DNA of 64,000 nucleotides from Gracilimonas sp964505215. Its GTDB lineage: Bacteria; Bacteroidota; Rhodothermia; Balneolales; Balneolaceae. Shown piece by piece: positions 46,001 to 53,976 of the stretch; positions within the stretch are counted from its first letter, which is position 1; each line of letters begins with the position of its first letter. Location of the stretch: NCBI GenBank assembly GCA_964505215.1, contig CAZDGU010000001.1, positions 62,001-126,000 on the forward strand, written 5' to 3'. Below the pieces are notes generated by a model that was not told the origin of the DNA, ran no database searches, and saw only the letters and a list, made by a program, of their open reading frames with translations. Made by a program: the position numbers and the translations under genes.

Positions 46001-46176
46001 TCAGCGAATTTTGCATAACCGCCGGCACTGGTCGTAAACTCCATATCGACTTGTGTCCAACCGGTAGGCATGGTGCTCGCTCTGAATCCTTCTTCAAGGA
46101 TCGTCTGCGCCTGTAGGCTCATCATCCCAAAAAGGGCGATAAGTACAGTACTGAATAAGGTGGTAACCTTTTTCAT
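43039..46176 (-). CDS. T9SS-secreted multi-domain protein with four glycan-binding-like modules
   Basis: A 1045-residue exported protein. After the signal peptide (LIALFGMMSLQAQ) comes a jelly-roll/choice-of-anchor-type domain (about 25-165; PTGWTQVDMEFTTSAGG), an OB-like domain (about 175-365; EVSTIADLRAGTADGEARYTL, as in DUF5689), and four similar beta-sandwich modules at about 372-500, 509-640, 644-770 and 785-935, beginning VTFKVNTS, VTLYFRVNVG, LTFNVDVG and VTFQIDM. The last 80 residues (LSQNYPNPFNPTTNISFEI to QRSMTLIK) are a T9SS sorting domain. It could tether starch at the cell surface as SusE/SusF do. Binding is inferred, not shown. Confidence 0.75.
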   Translation of the reverse strand: MKKVTTLFSTVLIALFGMMSLQAQTILEEGFRASTMPTGWTQVDMEFTTSAGGYAKFAETTSTLTSPSFDLSGETAATLTFYVATFGSGTHGPLTADISIDGGTTWTAQTMDSPTPAGSSPYTKATMTLDASVVGESDVKVRFSRPNSAAQLRFRDFLVVGADGETVLPATEVSTIADLRAGTADGEARYTLTGEAVMNFYDSYQGRRYFSDASGSIYSEDPNGHLDANADTIGVGVTGLTGVLKMNNNGALLTFVLDDSSATEASITSTGNTVTPEVKTIPEITTDNTGGLVRINDVTFVETGSFATGENYTLDDGNGNTIIFRTNYYSADYIGKGIPSGTVDIVGVVTGYGSDMQVFSRSSADIIEHPAPLTVTFKVNTSTIPDTLKEDGFVQMRGELKQTLDSAAYGSQAVTWDAGSTTVANSEGGDYWSLDVSMAPGDTLTYKYWIGLDSENGVAPNGGWEADGPVGGNYQFILPGDASQDSVVDLTYFNIGNGRTAPFESAQDSVTLYFRVNVGYFVQTGDFNPATDKVGIRGVPEVFQNPVDWSSSAIYLEAEATEAPGDNLFYSAGIKVDQAAADTLGEISYKFTLEPQGEEQIWDNVDGNIDGNRFVNVPSQDSTIHWSFFQETPPTTGEIIDAELTFNVDVGILEGLGYFNSGLDEVMLRGSFNGFGEDPMAFNGFTNTFEKVDYPISTTVGSKIEYKYYVKWDDARFDSNDPNYLPGIAQGAGWEEPGVTAGSNREYTITEEVKQVLPTEYYNGVPPQGLITDSNIEGGGSTVDVTFQIDMTEALSFADDPFVPGTDSVFLFVDTPFFALSQGIIVPGDGGDNFYDNTKAQAERLLFKDDNGDNVYTLTLTLETPTLNHIGYRIAYGTPFTASDAGLTINGMGASAEPGRRYYQYIQPNVGEDKAVSWPSTSTLAVLDWKAPGEPVQFETPPDYGMGTSTEELTENAHEFKLSQNYPNPFNPTTNISFEIGKAANVTLSVYNVLGQKVATLLNNNKMNAGQHVVGFNASRLSSGIYFYRLEAGNFVQQRSMTLIK

Positions 46177-46221
46177 ATTTGCTCCTGTTATTAGTGTTAT
46201 GATTAATAATTCATTTAGACT

Positions 46222-47247
46222 CTAAAAGAGTACTTGTAATGAAATTCTGTTTACTTGTTGAAAGTAATCGTACGATTCATATGCATAAGAAAATCTGATA
46301 CCAATACCACTGTATGAGTAATTAAAACCTACACCTGCATTAATATTTTGTGTGCGGTCTTCCAGTCCTAAATAAGGGGCTCCTGCTCTCAAAAATACCA
46401 TTTCATTCAGCAGTGCAATTTCCCCGCCTACGCTTACGCTTTGGTAGTTATCAGAAGGACTATTCCCATCTACTGAAAGTGTGGCTCTGAGCTGCTCGTT
46501 ATTAACGGCATCCCAGGCAAAACCTACTTTTAGCGTAAGTGGAATATCAAACTCATCGGTGTAGAGCTTGGCGTCAGCCGGACGGTTTCCGGAATTATTA
46601 GGATCCACATCTACCGGAACGATGAGCCCATCACCGTCTAATCTCATTTTTGATCCAAAGTTTGTCACACTCACGCCAAATCGAATTCCATAAAAAGGCA
46701 GTTCATATAGCGTGCCCACATCAAATCCTACACCGTTTGCGGTTGTGTTGTAAATGTTTTCCTGAATAAACTTAACCGTACCGCCTATTCTAAACTTAGG
46801 GAAAATATAAGCCGCATAAGAAGCCCCAACCGAAAGCATGTACGAGTTGAACATTCTTCCCGTTCCTTCGGGCTGATCGTAAGTGGTTTCCTCAAAATCT
46901 CCCATTGTAAGGCTGTTTACATGTATGCCTGCAACGCCTTTGCCAGCCGGAAGGGCAACACCAAAGTAGTTATGGTTAACATCAAGAAACCAATCGCCAT
47001 ATTCCAGCATAAATTCATTCTTTTCTATGTCGGCTAAGCCGGCCGGATTCCAGTACATGGCAGATACATCATTTACCGTAGCAGCTACTGCGCCGCCCAT
47101 GGCAGAATACCGCGCACCCACCGGAATTTCCAGAAACTGGCCCGCCGTAGTTCCAACTTTGCTGACTGACTGGCCAAACAACATGCCAACAGGAGCTGCT
47201 GATAAAAGGGCCGATAATAATAGAGTCTTCATTTTCTTAATTGTCAT
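46222..47247 (-). CDS. PorV/PorQ family outer-membrane protein
   Basis: A 341-residue barrel of the PorV/PorQ (FadL-like) type. A signal peptide (LLLSALLSAAPVGMLFGQS) is followed by the family signature SKVGTTAGQFLEIPVGARYSAMGGA and DVSAMYWNPAGLADIEK, then beta-strands ending in an aromatic residue (RISLQVLF). PorV shuttles T9SS cargo to the outer-membrane anchoring machinery. This copy is inside a glucan locus with at least two T9SS-sorted proteins, so a dedicated role is plausible. It starts eight bases after the stop of the 1268-residue protein. Confidence 0.87.
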   Translation of the reverse strand: MTIKKMKTLLLSALLSAAPVGMLFGQSVSKVGTTAGQFLEIPVGARYSAMGGAVAATVNDVSAMYWNPAGLADIEKNEFMLEYGDWFLDVNHNYFGVALPAGKGVAGIHVNSLTMGDFEETTYDQPEGTGRMFNSYMLSVGASYAAYIFPKFRIGGTVKFIQENIYNTTANGVGFDVGTLYELPFYGIRFGVSVTNFGSKMRLDGDGLIVPVDVDPNNSGNRPADAKLYTDEFDIPLTLKVGFAWDAVNNEQLRATLSVDGNSPSDNYQSVSVGGEIALLNEMVFLRAGAPYLGLEDRTQNINAGVGFNYSYSGIGIRFSYAYESYDYFQQVNRISLQVLF

Positions 47248-47255
47248 GTCTAAAC

Positions 47256-50200
47256 CTATTTAATGACTGCAAATTTCCCGGTTCTGCTTCCAATTCCGGG
47301 TGCTTTTACATGGTACAGGTACACTCCATAGGAGATTTCCAGATTATCTTTTGTGAGCATATTCCATATATACGTTCCTCCAAAGGCTCCTCCTGCCCTG
47401 CGAATGTCACTTTCCGTAATTTCTATTTCGCGCACTAAATTACCGGCAATCGTAAATATCCGAAGCGTGGAGGGTACCGGCATGTTGGTGAAATGCAGCT
47501 CTCGCTGTATTTGAGTATTTATGTTACTGTTCCGCTGCTCATAAGGATTTGTAACGATATATGGATTGGGTACTACCTTAATATCCTTCAGCTCATCTTT
47601 TAATAAATCTTCATCTATGTCAGGCAAAAAGTCTCCGCTCATCGTAAACTCGTACCGGTCGTTTTGGGAGAACGGCTTGGTGGTAAAGATTTTAAGCGTA
47701 TCGCCCGGCTGCGGGTTTTCGGTGGTCATTTCTCCACCGGAAACTCCCGGACTCAACTGCAACCTGTAAGTTTGCTTATCCTGCTCGCCCCTATAGTCTT
47801 CAATAAATATTACTATATCAGTATGTTTACCTGTAAAGTCAGTTAGAGCTGTAAATTCTCCTTCTTCAGAAACCCCTTTTGCTCTTGGGTTATCAAAAAA
47901 GGCATACTTAATTTCTTCATCGGTATAAGTGTTGATTATTTTGAAATTTGTAGGGACTGAAGGAAGGTTAACCGTTGAACTCCCCCCCGGCGTTGTAGCA
48001 ACCGTTGCAGCAGTAGATTGCCCAACTCCTACACTATCGCCAATCACCACAATGTAATCGGATACCTTTTGATTTTCCTGAACCGCAATATCATAGCTAT
48101 GAGGCATTTTTTCCCTCACAGGAACCCATTCGGTACGATCTTCATCAATACGTAGCTCGTCAATATTCTGAACCCTGATTCTAAAGCCATCCGTTACCGG
48201 CAGCTCTTCCCGGTTAAAGCTTTCTGAACGCGCAATAAGCGTATCAACTGAATTTGTGGTAACGTCTAACAATGAAAAGTTTTTAGAAACCAGTTCAGGA
48301 ACGCTGCTTCCCTGTGCGGTAACCAGCGTATCTTCAAATACTACAGCATAGGTATGTTCAGCTTTTAAAGCAGCCGGGTCCACAACCTCTACTTGTACCG
48401 TTCCGCCGGGAGAACCGCTGATGAGCGTGGGCTCCGGATTGTCGGGAGACACATAGCCTGCCTGAGTATCGCTCGGGCGTATAGAAACCACATTCTGCCC
48501 CAGCGTAATAGAACCATCTACATTTCTGCTGATTTGAATGGGTGATTCGGAAGGTGCAATTCCTGCAACCTCTGCTCCGTAATCAAAAGCAGTAACGGCG
48601 TAATAGTATTCTTTTCCGTTTACCACATTTTCGTCCACAAAGCTGTATCGCAGGCCGCTGTCATTTCCTAAATTGAACTGAACACCGTTTACCGGTATGG
48701 GGTGAAATCCTTTAATTCCATTATTTTTATCAAAAATGGCCAATGGCCGGTGGAATTGCGCGTTTCCCAATGCATTGGTGATGGTATGGGCATCTTCAAA
48801 GGCATCATCGGTGGCCCGGTATATTTTATAACCTTCAAAATCGTAGCCATCGCCGGTAATACGTTCTATATATCGGTCGAATGAATCTTCGGAATTATCT
48901 TCCCAATAAAGCGTTACTCGCCCATTTCCGGCTACTGCTTTTACAATAGGCGGTTTAGGTGCTACGGCAAACTGATAGTCATTTTCGTACGCATTGTACG
49001 CCTGTTCCAGGTTTTCACTGACAGCCGCCCGGTCATCCGCCGCATTATCGCTGAAGGTTTGTGCCGCCGTAATAGCTACCGCAAACCGCTCTACCTGCCC
49101 GGGAGCAAGTGGAAATAATCCGGATGAAATAAATACATCTGAATCGGTGGCTATCGTTCTTTCAAAAGGGCCCGGAATCATGTATCGGTTCCATATCGTT
49201 TGGTCTTCTCTGGCGTTTAGTACACCCGATCCAAAAATTGTGGCTCTGGTTACTCCCAGCTGGTCGCTTTCACTTACATCCGTATTGTCAATATTGGGCT
49301 CGCCGGGGAAGGTGGTATTAGCACCACTGGTGGGATAGCCATCTCCGGCTCCGGCAGTTGGGCGGTCTTTGTTACCTTCAATCCCCACATCATCCGCAGA
49401 ACTGTTCCAGTCCATATCATTATCAAAATAATCATCCCGCGCCTCATCAATCATTGGAGCTGCTGTTTTATACGAGAAGTAATAATCATCAAAGTTTCTT
49501 CTGGTGTGTACAGCGGCCAAAGCTGCCTGATAATCTTCAATTTCTTGGCGGAAAGAAGGATCATTATTCATACGCTCCCGAATAACACGATTTGGCACAA
49601 CTAGTCCTCTTTTCAGCGTATCCCCTACTTCAAAGTTTAAGTAGTTGATATATCGAACCGGAATTATATGCTCTTGATTATTTACGAAGGTAGCTTTTGT
49701 TAAATGGTTTGGGCGGTTTTCGTCAATCAGTCCGTTAAAGTTATTGTCTAACTGGTCGTTATTATCTTCAAAATACGGGCTGGCTTCGCCTACAATATCT
49801 TCCTGAACCGTAAGGCCCGAGGCCGGTAAATTCCATGTTTTCCCTCTGGAATAAACGGTTCCTCCCCCTTGGGGATATTCGGTAATCACGCGGTCTCCGT
49901 TATCCTGAATCAGCACAATTTTGTCGCCGGGGTATAAGGTCTTTTCCTGAAAATCAGCAGCCGTAAACTCCGGAATCACCTTGTTCACTAACGAATCCAT
50001 GGTAAAAAATCCTCCCTCGGCTGTAGTCAATGGAGCATATAAGTCAGGATTACCCGGTGTGTATAAATTAGAAGCCGGATTGAAAAAGTTACTGTCACCG
50101 TCGTTATCAATCCCGTCTATAGAGTTGCCCGGAGTTTCTAAAAATTGAAGCCCCATTTCTCCTGCAGGTCCTTCAAAATACTCGGGGGCTAACTCTCTAT

Positions 50201-51062
50201 TTATATTTTTCAGGTAAACAATGGAGCGCAGGTCATCAAATTCCGGCTCATCTCCGGTCATTCCGCCACCAATGAAATCAGCTACCCACAGGCCAAATGC
50301 TACCTTTCGGTAATCGGTAGTTCCGTCATTCTGTATTTCAAACAAGTTAAAATGGGTGGCGTTAATCAGCGTTTGCGACCACGCTAAAACACGCGTATCC
50401 ATAATAATGGCTAACCCGCCTCTTGAGGCATCGGTGCTGTCGGGCTGAAATCTGCCTGACTGAGAATACCGGGTATATAAGTCATCCCCGGCTTTGTAAT
50501 AAAACTCAACATCTGCATTAAACTGATCCCGACCAAAGTAGCCGTTCCATGAACCGGCCCAGCCGTCTCCTCCATCCCTGAATTTATCAGGCCAGGCGTT
50601 TGGCCAGGTATTTCCCAAAGGAGAATTTGGACCGCGATCGCTGCGTGCCATTTCATCCGTGTCTTCCCGCGCATATCCGGTAATGGGGTTTAACGACCAG
50701 GAATCACCTGAAAAACTGGTTTTCATATTTCCCATATCCACTATGGCAAAGGGGTCTTCGGCAGGCGTTGATTGGTCATGCACTTCGGCCCCGATAAAGG
50801 ACATAACAAATAACATATATTCGCGACCGGTATTTCTGGGGAACTCATACATGAATTCATCCGGAAACTCGTTGGGATTTAATTTTCCGCCCTGCCCGTA
50901 GTTATGGTAAGTGGCCCTTAACAGGTTCCCGTCCATCACCGACTTTTTTCTGGCCTGAAAGGAAGAACGCTCGTCACTCGGTTCATAGTTAGCCACACCC
51001 TGTGCCTGAACCAAAGAGGGAGCAAATGCTATTAGCGCTGCAAAAATTAACAACTTGTTCAT
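47256..51062 (-). CDS. Large surface protein with FN3 and FlgD-Ig-like C-terminal domain
   Basis: A 1268-residue exported protein (signal MNKLLIFAALIAFAPSLVQAQ). The N-terminal 700 residues have no family I can name; they include acidic Asp-rich stretches (GIDNDGDSNFFNPASN, IDDNDQLDNNFNG-like) that could bind calcium. A fibronectin III-like domain lies at about 700-860 (VTLYWEDNSEDSFDRYIE). The last 100 residues (VVPNPYIVTNP to GSRTGKFAVIK) are FlgD-Ig-like, resembling T9SS sorting domains. It sits between the TonB receptor and the PorV-type barrel, where a SusD would normally be. It may be the glucan-capturing partner of the receptor; this is inference. Confidence 0.7.
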   Translation of the reverse strand: MNKLLIFAALIAFAPSLVQAQGVANYEPSDERSSFQARKKSVMDGNLLRATYHNYGQGGKLNPNEFPDEFMYEFPRNTGREYMLFVMSFIGAEVHDQSTPAEDPFAIVDMGNMKTSFSGDSWSLNPITGYAREDTDEMARSDRGPNSPLGNTWPNAWPDKFRDGGDGWAGSWNGYFGRDQFNADVEFYYKAGDDLYTRYSQSGRFQPDSTDASRGGLAIIMDTRVLAWSQTLINATHFNLFEIQNDGTTDYRKVAFGLWVADFIGGGMTGDEPEFDDLRSIVYLKNINRELAPEYFEGPAGEMGLQFLETPGNSIDGIDNDGDSNFFNPASNLYTPGNPDLYAPLTTAEGGFFTMDSLVNKVIPEFTAADFQEKTLYPGDKIVLIQDNGDRVITEYPQGGGTVYSRGKTWNLPASGLTVQEDIVGEASPYFEDNNDQLDNNFNGLIDENRPNHLTKATFVNNQEHIIPVRYINYLNFEVGDTLKRGLVVPNRVIRERMNNDPSFRQEIEDYQAALAAVHTRRNFDDYYFSYKTAAPMIDEARDDYFDNDMDWNSSADDVGIEGNKDRPTAGAGDGYPTSGANTTFPGEPNIDNTDVSESDQLGVTRATIFGSGVLNAREDQTIWNRYMIPGPFERTIATDSDVFISSGLFPLAPGQVERFAVAITAAQTFSDNAADDRAAVSENLEQAYNAYENDYQFAVAPKPPIVKAVAGNGRVTLYWEDNSEDSFDRYIERITGDGYDFEGYKIYRATDDAFEDAHTITNALGNAQFHRPLAIFDKNNGIKGFHPIPVNGVQFNLGNDSGLRYSFVDENVVNGKEYYYAVTAFDYGAEVAGIAPSESPIQISRNVDGSITLGQNVVSIRPSDTQAGYVSPDNPEPTLISGSPGGTVQVEVVDPAALKAEHTYAVVFEDTLVTAQGSSVPELVSKNFSLLDVTTNSVDTLIARSESFNREELPVTDGFRIRVQNIDELRIDEDRTEWVPVREKMPHSYDIAVQENQKVSDYIVVIGDSVGVGQSTAATVATTPGGSSTVNLPSVPTNFKIINTYTDEEIKYAFFDNPRAKGVSEEGEFTALTDFTGKHTDIVIFIEDYRGEQDKQTYRLQLSPGVSGGEMTTENPQPGDTLKIFTTKPFSQNDRYEFTMSGDFLPDIDEDLLKDELKDIKVVPNPYIVTNPYEQRNSNINTQIQRELHFTNMPVPSTLRIFTIAGNLVREIEITESDIRRAGGAFGGTYIWNMLTKDNLEISYGVYLYHVKAPGIGSRTGKFAVIK

Positions 51063-51081
51063 GAATAATTACTTTTAATTT

Positions 51082-53964
51082 TTAAAAAGAAAATTGAACG
51101 CCTAACTGAATGCGTCTGGGTTCATCATATCTTGAAGGATCTAAGAAATAGCCTTCATCATAATTTGTAGGCTGGATAAGCGGCCCTTTCGGACTTCCGG
51201 AACTCGGGTACAGGCTGTTTATCACTTCTGAGTCAAGAATATTATATGCGTTCAAAAATAGTTGAATTTGACTGCCTGCTATTTCAAAGTTTTTGTACAG
51301 GTTCAAGTCAATAGTAAACCGGTTGGGGTATCGTGCCGTGTTTGCTAAATCTCGCACAGATGCCGTTGGGCCGGTTCGTATTAAAAATGGTGTGGTAGGC
51401 GTGTATGGCGTACCGGTTAAAAATCGTCCAATCAGGTTTCCGCCCCACGTGTTTCCTGTATAATACAGGGTACCGTTCAGGATATGAGACCTGTCCCAGT
51501 CAAGCGGGCGAATATATTTTACCAGCGTTTGTGCAGTGGCACCCGTGGCAACAGCAAGGTTAAACTCGGTAGCCGGATCAGAGTTTGAACCTTCTACCGT
51601 TGTAAAGGTATAATCCAGCCCAAAATTAAATCTCTGTCCAACTCGCTGGTTTAGCGCAATGGTCAAGCCTTTAGATATGGAGTAATCTTTATTAATCCAT
51701 GTGGCGTAGTTAACAGAAGGGTTATAGGTTCTCTCGATTTTACCGGAAGAAACGTAGTCTCGGGTATCCTTATAATAACCGGTTACCTCTAAAGCCGTTC
51801 CTTCAAACACTTCATATTTAATGCCTAACTCGTACTGGGTGGAGCGCTCCGGTTTTAGGTCCGGGTTTCCGAAAATTCCAAATACACCGCTACTTTCAGG
51901 AATTAAAATCTGGCTGTTTGTAAACAGATATTCATAGGTGGGCATTTGGAAAAAATAGCCGTAAGAAAAGTGAATTACGCCCTGCTCACTAATTGGATAT
52001 GCCACTCCAATACGAGGGCTTACCTGATACTTGGCATCCACATCTTTCCACCAAATCTGCTCCCTTTCCTCCCGGGTCATAGCTGCATGAGAAGACAGCG
52101 ACGGGTTGGTAATATCAGGGTCTTGAGAATCGGCCGGAATTTCTGAATTCGGGTCGAAGTAATCAAAACGAAGCCCAACATTTACAATAAAGTTTTCATA
52201 CTCAATCTTGTCCTGTATAAAAGCGGTAAGATTGTAAGGATTTCGGGTAAACCGGCTGTGATTGGTAGTTTCTAAACGAGGAATCCCAAGCTCTACAAAT
52301 CGTTTTTTGTCTTCGGGAAAGTCGCTTGGCAGCACAATGCCTTCATCATCACTGAGCGGCTGCAGGTTGATATTTTCGAAAAATACTTCATCATACTGGA
52401 AGCTTAATCCCGCTTTAATAAAGTGCTGATCGCTTATCTGGCTTGAAATTTCTGCCTTTGCAACGTAAGATTGCGTATAGCGCTCAAAGTGAGAGTTATC
52501 CGTGCCTACTTCATTAAACATGTACTGCTGTCCGGGTTGAGGAATGTTATATACCGGAATATTTTCGTAGTTAAAATATCTTGGGTCATACGGATTTTCA
52601 TACAAGTAACTTTCAAATTTATTATTTGTAACCGCCGTATTTATGGTAATAAAAGTTCGATCTGCCGGGGTTAGCGTAGTTTTTAAATTCAGTGAATAGT
52701 TTTCTCTATAAAAATTACTCAGACCGCCGGGTACCAGCTTTCTTTGGTGATTATAGTTACCGCCGTGTTCATTTCCGTAAGAGCCGATTAGATTAAAACG
52801 TAACGCATTTGACGGGCGAAACTGTAAGTTTCCTTGAAAGCTGTACGAGTCGTAGGTGTTCATATTTACCAGGCTGCTGTCTCTCCTTCCGCTGTCGCTG
52901 AGTTGCAGCCTTGGGTTTCCTGAAACCACAACGGTATCTACGCTATACCACGGTTTACTTAAATCAACTTGATCTCCGTATTGTGTTATATAAGAGTTTA
53001 CATCGGTTCCTGCCGGTAAAATTTCACTGAAGGGTCCTTGTGCAGAATAAGCGTTTCTTCCGGTGAGCCATCCTTTATTTTGGAATTTTCTTGCAGTGGC
53101 AAAAAAGGTGAGCTTATCTTTTATAATAGGCCCGGAAATGGAAACCGAAGCATTGTACATTCTCATCGGATCTAAATCACCAATACCTGATGTGCTTGGA
53201 AGCCCTTCATACAGCTCATCTCTGGATGTGAAGTAATTACCGGTCCAGGCACGTGCGCTTGCTTCAAATTTATTGCCCCCGGCTTTGGTCACAATATTAA
53301 TAATTCCTGACATAGCCTGCCCGTGCTCGGCATTAAATGTACCTGAAATAACCTGAAGTTCCTGAATAGACTGATTCTCAATCCTCAAGCCCTGGCTTCG
53401 GTCATAATCATCGGTTACCCTTACTCCATCCACTACATAAGAAACCTCAGATGTCCGGCCGCCACGAATATGGATTCCGCCGGCATTATCAACGCTAACA
53501 CCCGACTGCAATCGCACAATGTCCGTAACTTCCTGCACCGGAAGCTTCTCAATTTCATCGCTGCTAACGCGAGCCTCCGACGAAGTTAAGTCTTTTATAA
53601 TTACCGGCCTTTCAGCAACTACAACAACCTCTTCCCCTTCAAAAATTTCTTCTCGAAGCTCAAAGTCTTGAACTGTGGTAAGGTCTGTTCGAACCACAAT
53701 TTCCTCCACAACCATGGTGGCAAAACCAATGAATCGTGCTTCCAGCGTATAAGTACCGGGCGCCACGTTCAGCATCAGGTATTCGCCGTCAATATCTGCC
53801 AACGCACCTTTTGTGGTTCCTTTTATCGAAACAGTTGCTCCGGTTAAAGGCTCACCCGTTTCCGCATCCGTAACCACGCCTTGTATTTTCCCGGATTGAG
53901 CCAGCAGAGGCACCGATCCTAAAAGGAATAATAGTAGTATCAGATATACATGCTTTGTTTTCAT
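51082..53964 (-). CDS. TonB-dependent receptor (SusC-like)
   Basis: A 960-residue outer-membrane receptor. The signal peptide (LLLFLLGSVPLLAQ) is followed by a CarboxypepD_reg-like domain (about 24-110; QGVVTDAETGEPLTGATVSIKG), a TonB-box-like region, the plug (about 120-230; IRGGRTSEVSYVVDGVRV) and a 22-strand barrel ending in GVQFSF, a C-terminal Phe as BAM requires. It probably imports oligosaccharides with TonB energy. A SusD partner is missing. It lies 12 bases after the parvulin gene stop, in the same operon. Confidence 0.92.
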   Translation of the reverse strand: MKTKHVYLILLLFLLGSVPLLAQSGKIQGVVTDAETGEPLTGATVSIKGTTKGALADIDGEYLMLNVAPGTYTLEARFIGFATMVVEEIVVRTDLTTVQDFELREEIFEGEEVVVVAERPVIIKDLTSSEARVSSDEIEKLPVQEVTDIVRLQSGVSVDNAGGIHIRGGRTSEVSYVVDGVRVTDDYDRSQGLRIENQSIQELQVISGTFNAEHGQAMSGIINIVTKAGGNKFEASARAWTGNYFTSRDELYEGLPSTSGIGDLDPMRMYNASVSISGPIIKDKLTFFATARKFQNKGWLTGRNAYSAQGPFSEILPAGTDVNSYITQYGDQVDLSKPWYSVDTVVVSGNPRLQLSDSGRRDSSLVNMNTYDSYSFQGNLQFRPSNALRFNLIGSYGNEHGGNYNHQRKLVPGGLSNFYRENYSLNLKTTLTPADRTFITINTAVTNNKFESYLYENPYDPRYFNYENIPVYNIPQPGQQYMFNEVGTDNSHFERYTQSYVAKAEISSQISDQHFIKAGLSFQYDEVFFENINLQPLSDDEGIVLPSDFPEDKKRFVELGIPRLETTNHSRFTRNPYNLTAFIQDKIEYENFIVNVGLRFDYFDPNSEIPADSQDPDITNPSLSSHAAMTREEREQIWWKDVDAKYQVSPRIGVAYPISEQGVIHFSYGYFFQMPTYEYLFTNSQILIPESSGVFGIFGNPDLKPERSTQYELGIKYEVFEGTALEVTGYYKDTRDYVSSGKIERTYNPSVNYATWINKDYSISKGLTIALNQRVGQRFNFGLDYTFTTVEGSNSDPATEFNLAVATGATAQTLVKYIRPLDWDRSHILNGTLYYTGNTWGGNLIGRFLTGTPYTPTTPFLIRTGPTASVRDLANTARYPNRFTIDLNLYKNFEIAGSQIQLFLNAYNILDSEVINSLYPSSGSPKGPLIQPTNYDEGYFLDPSRYDEPRRIQLGVQFSF

Positions 53965-53976
53965 ATATAATGTGTA

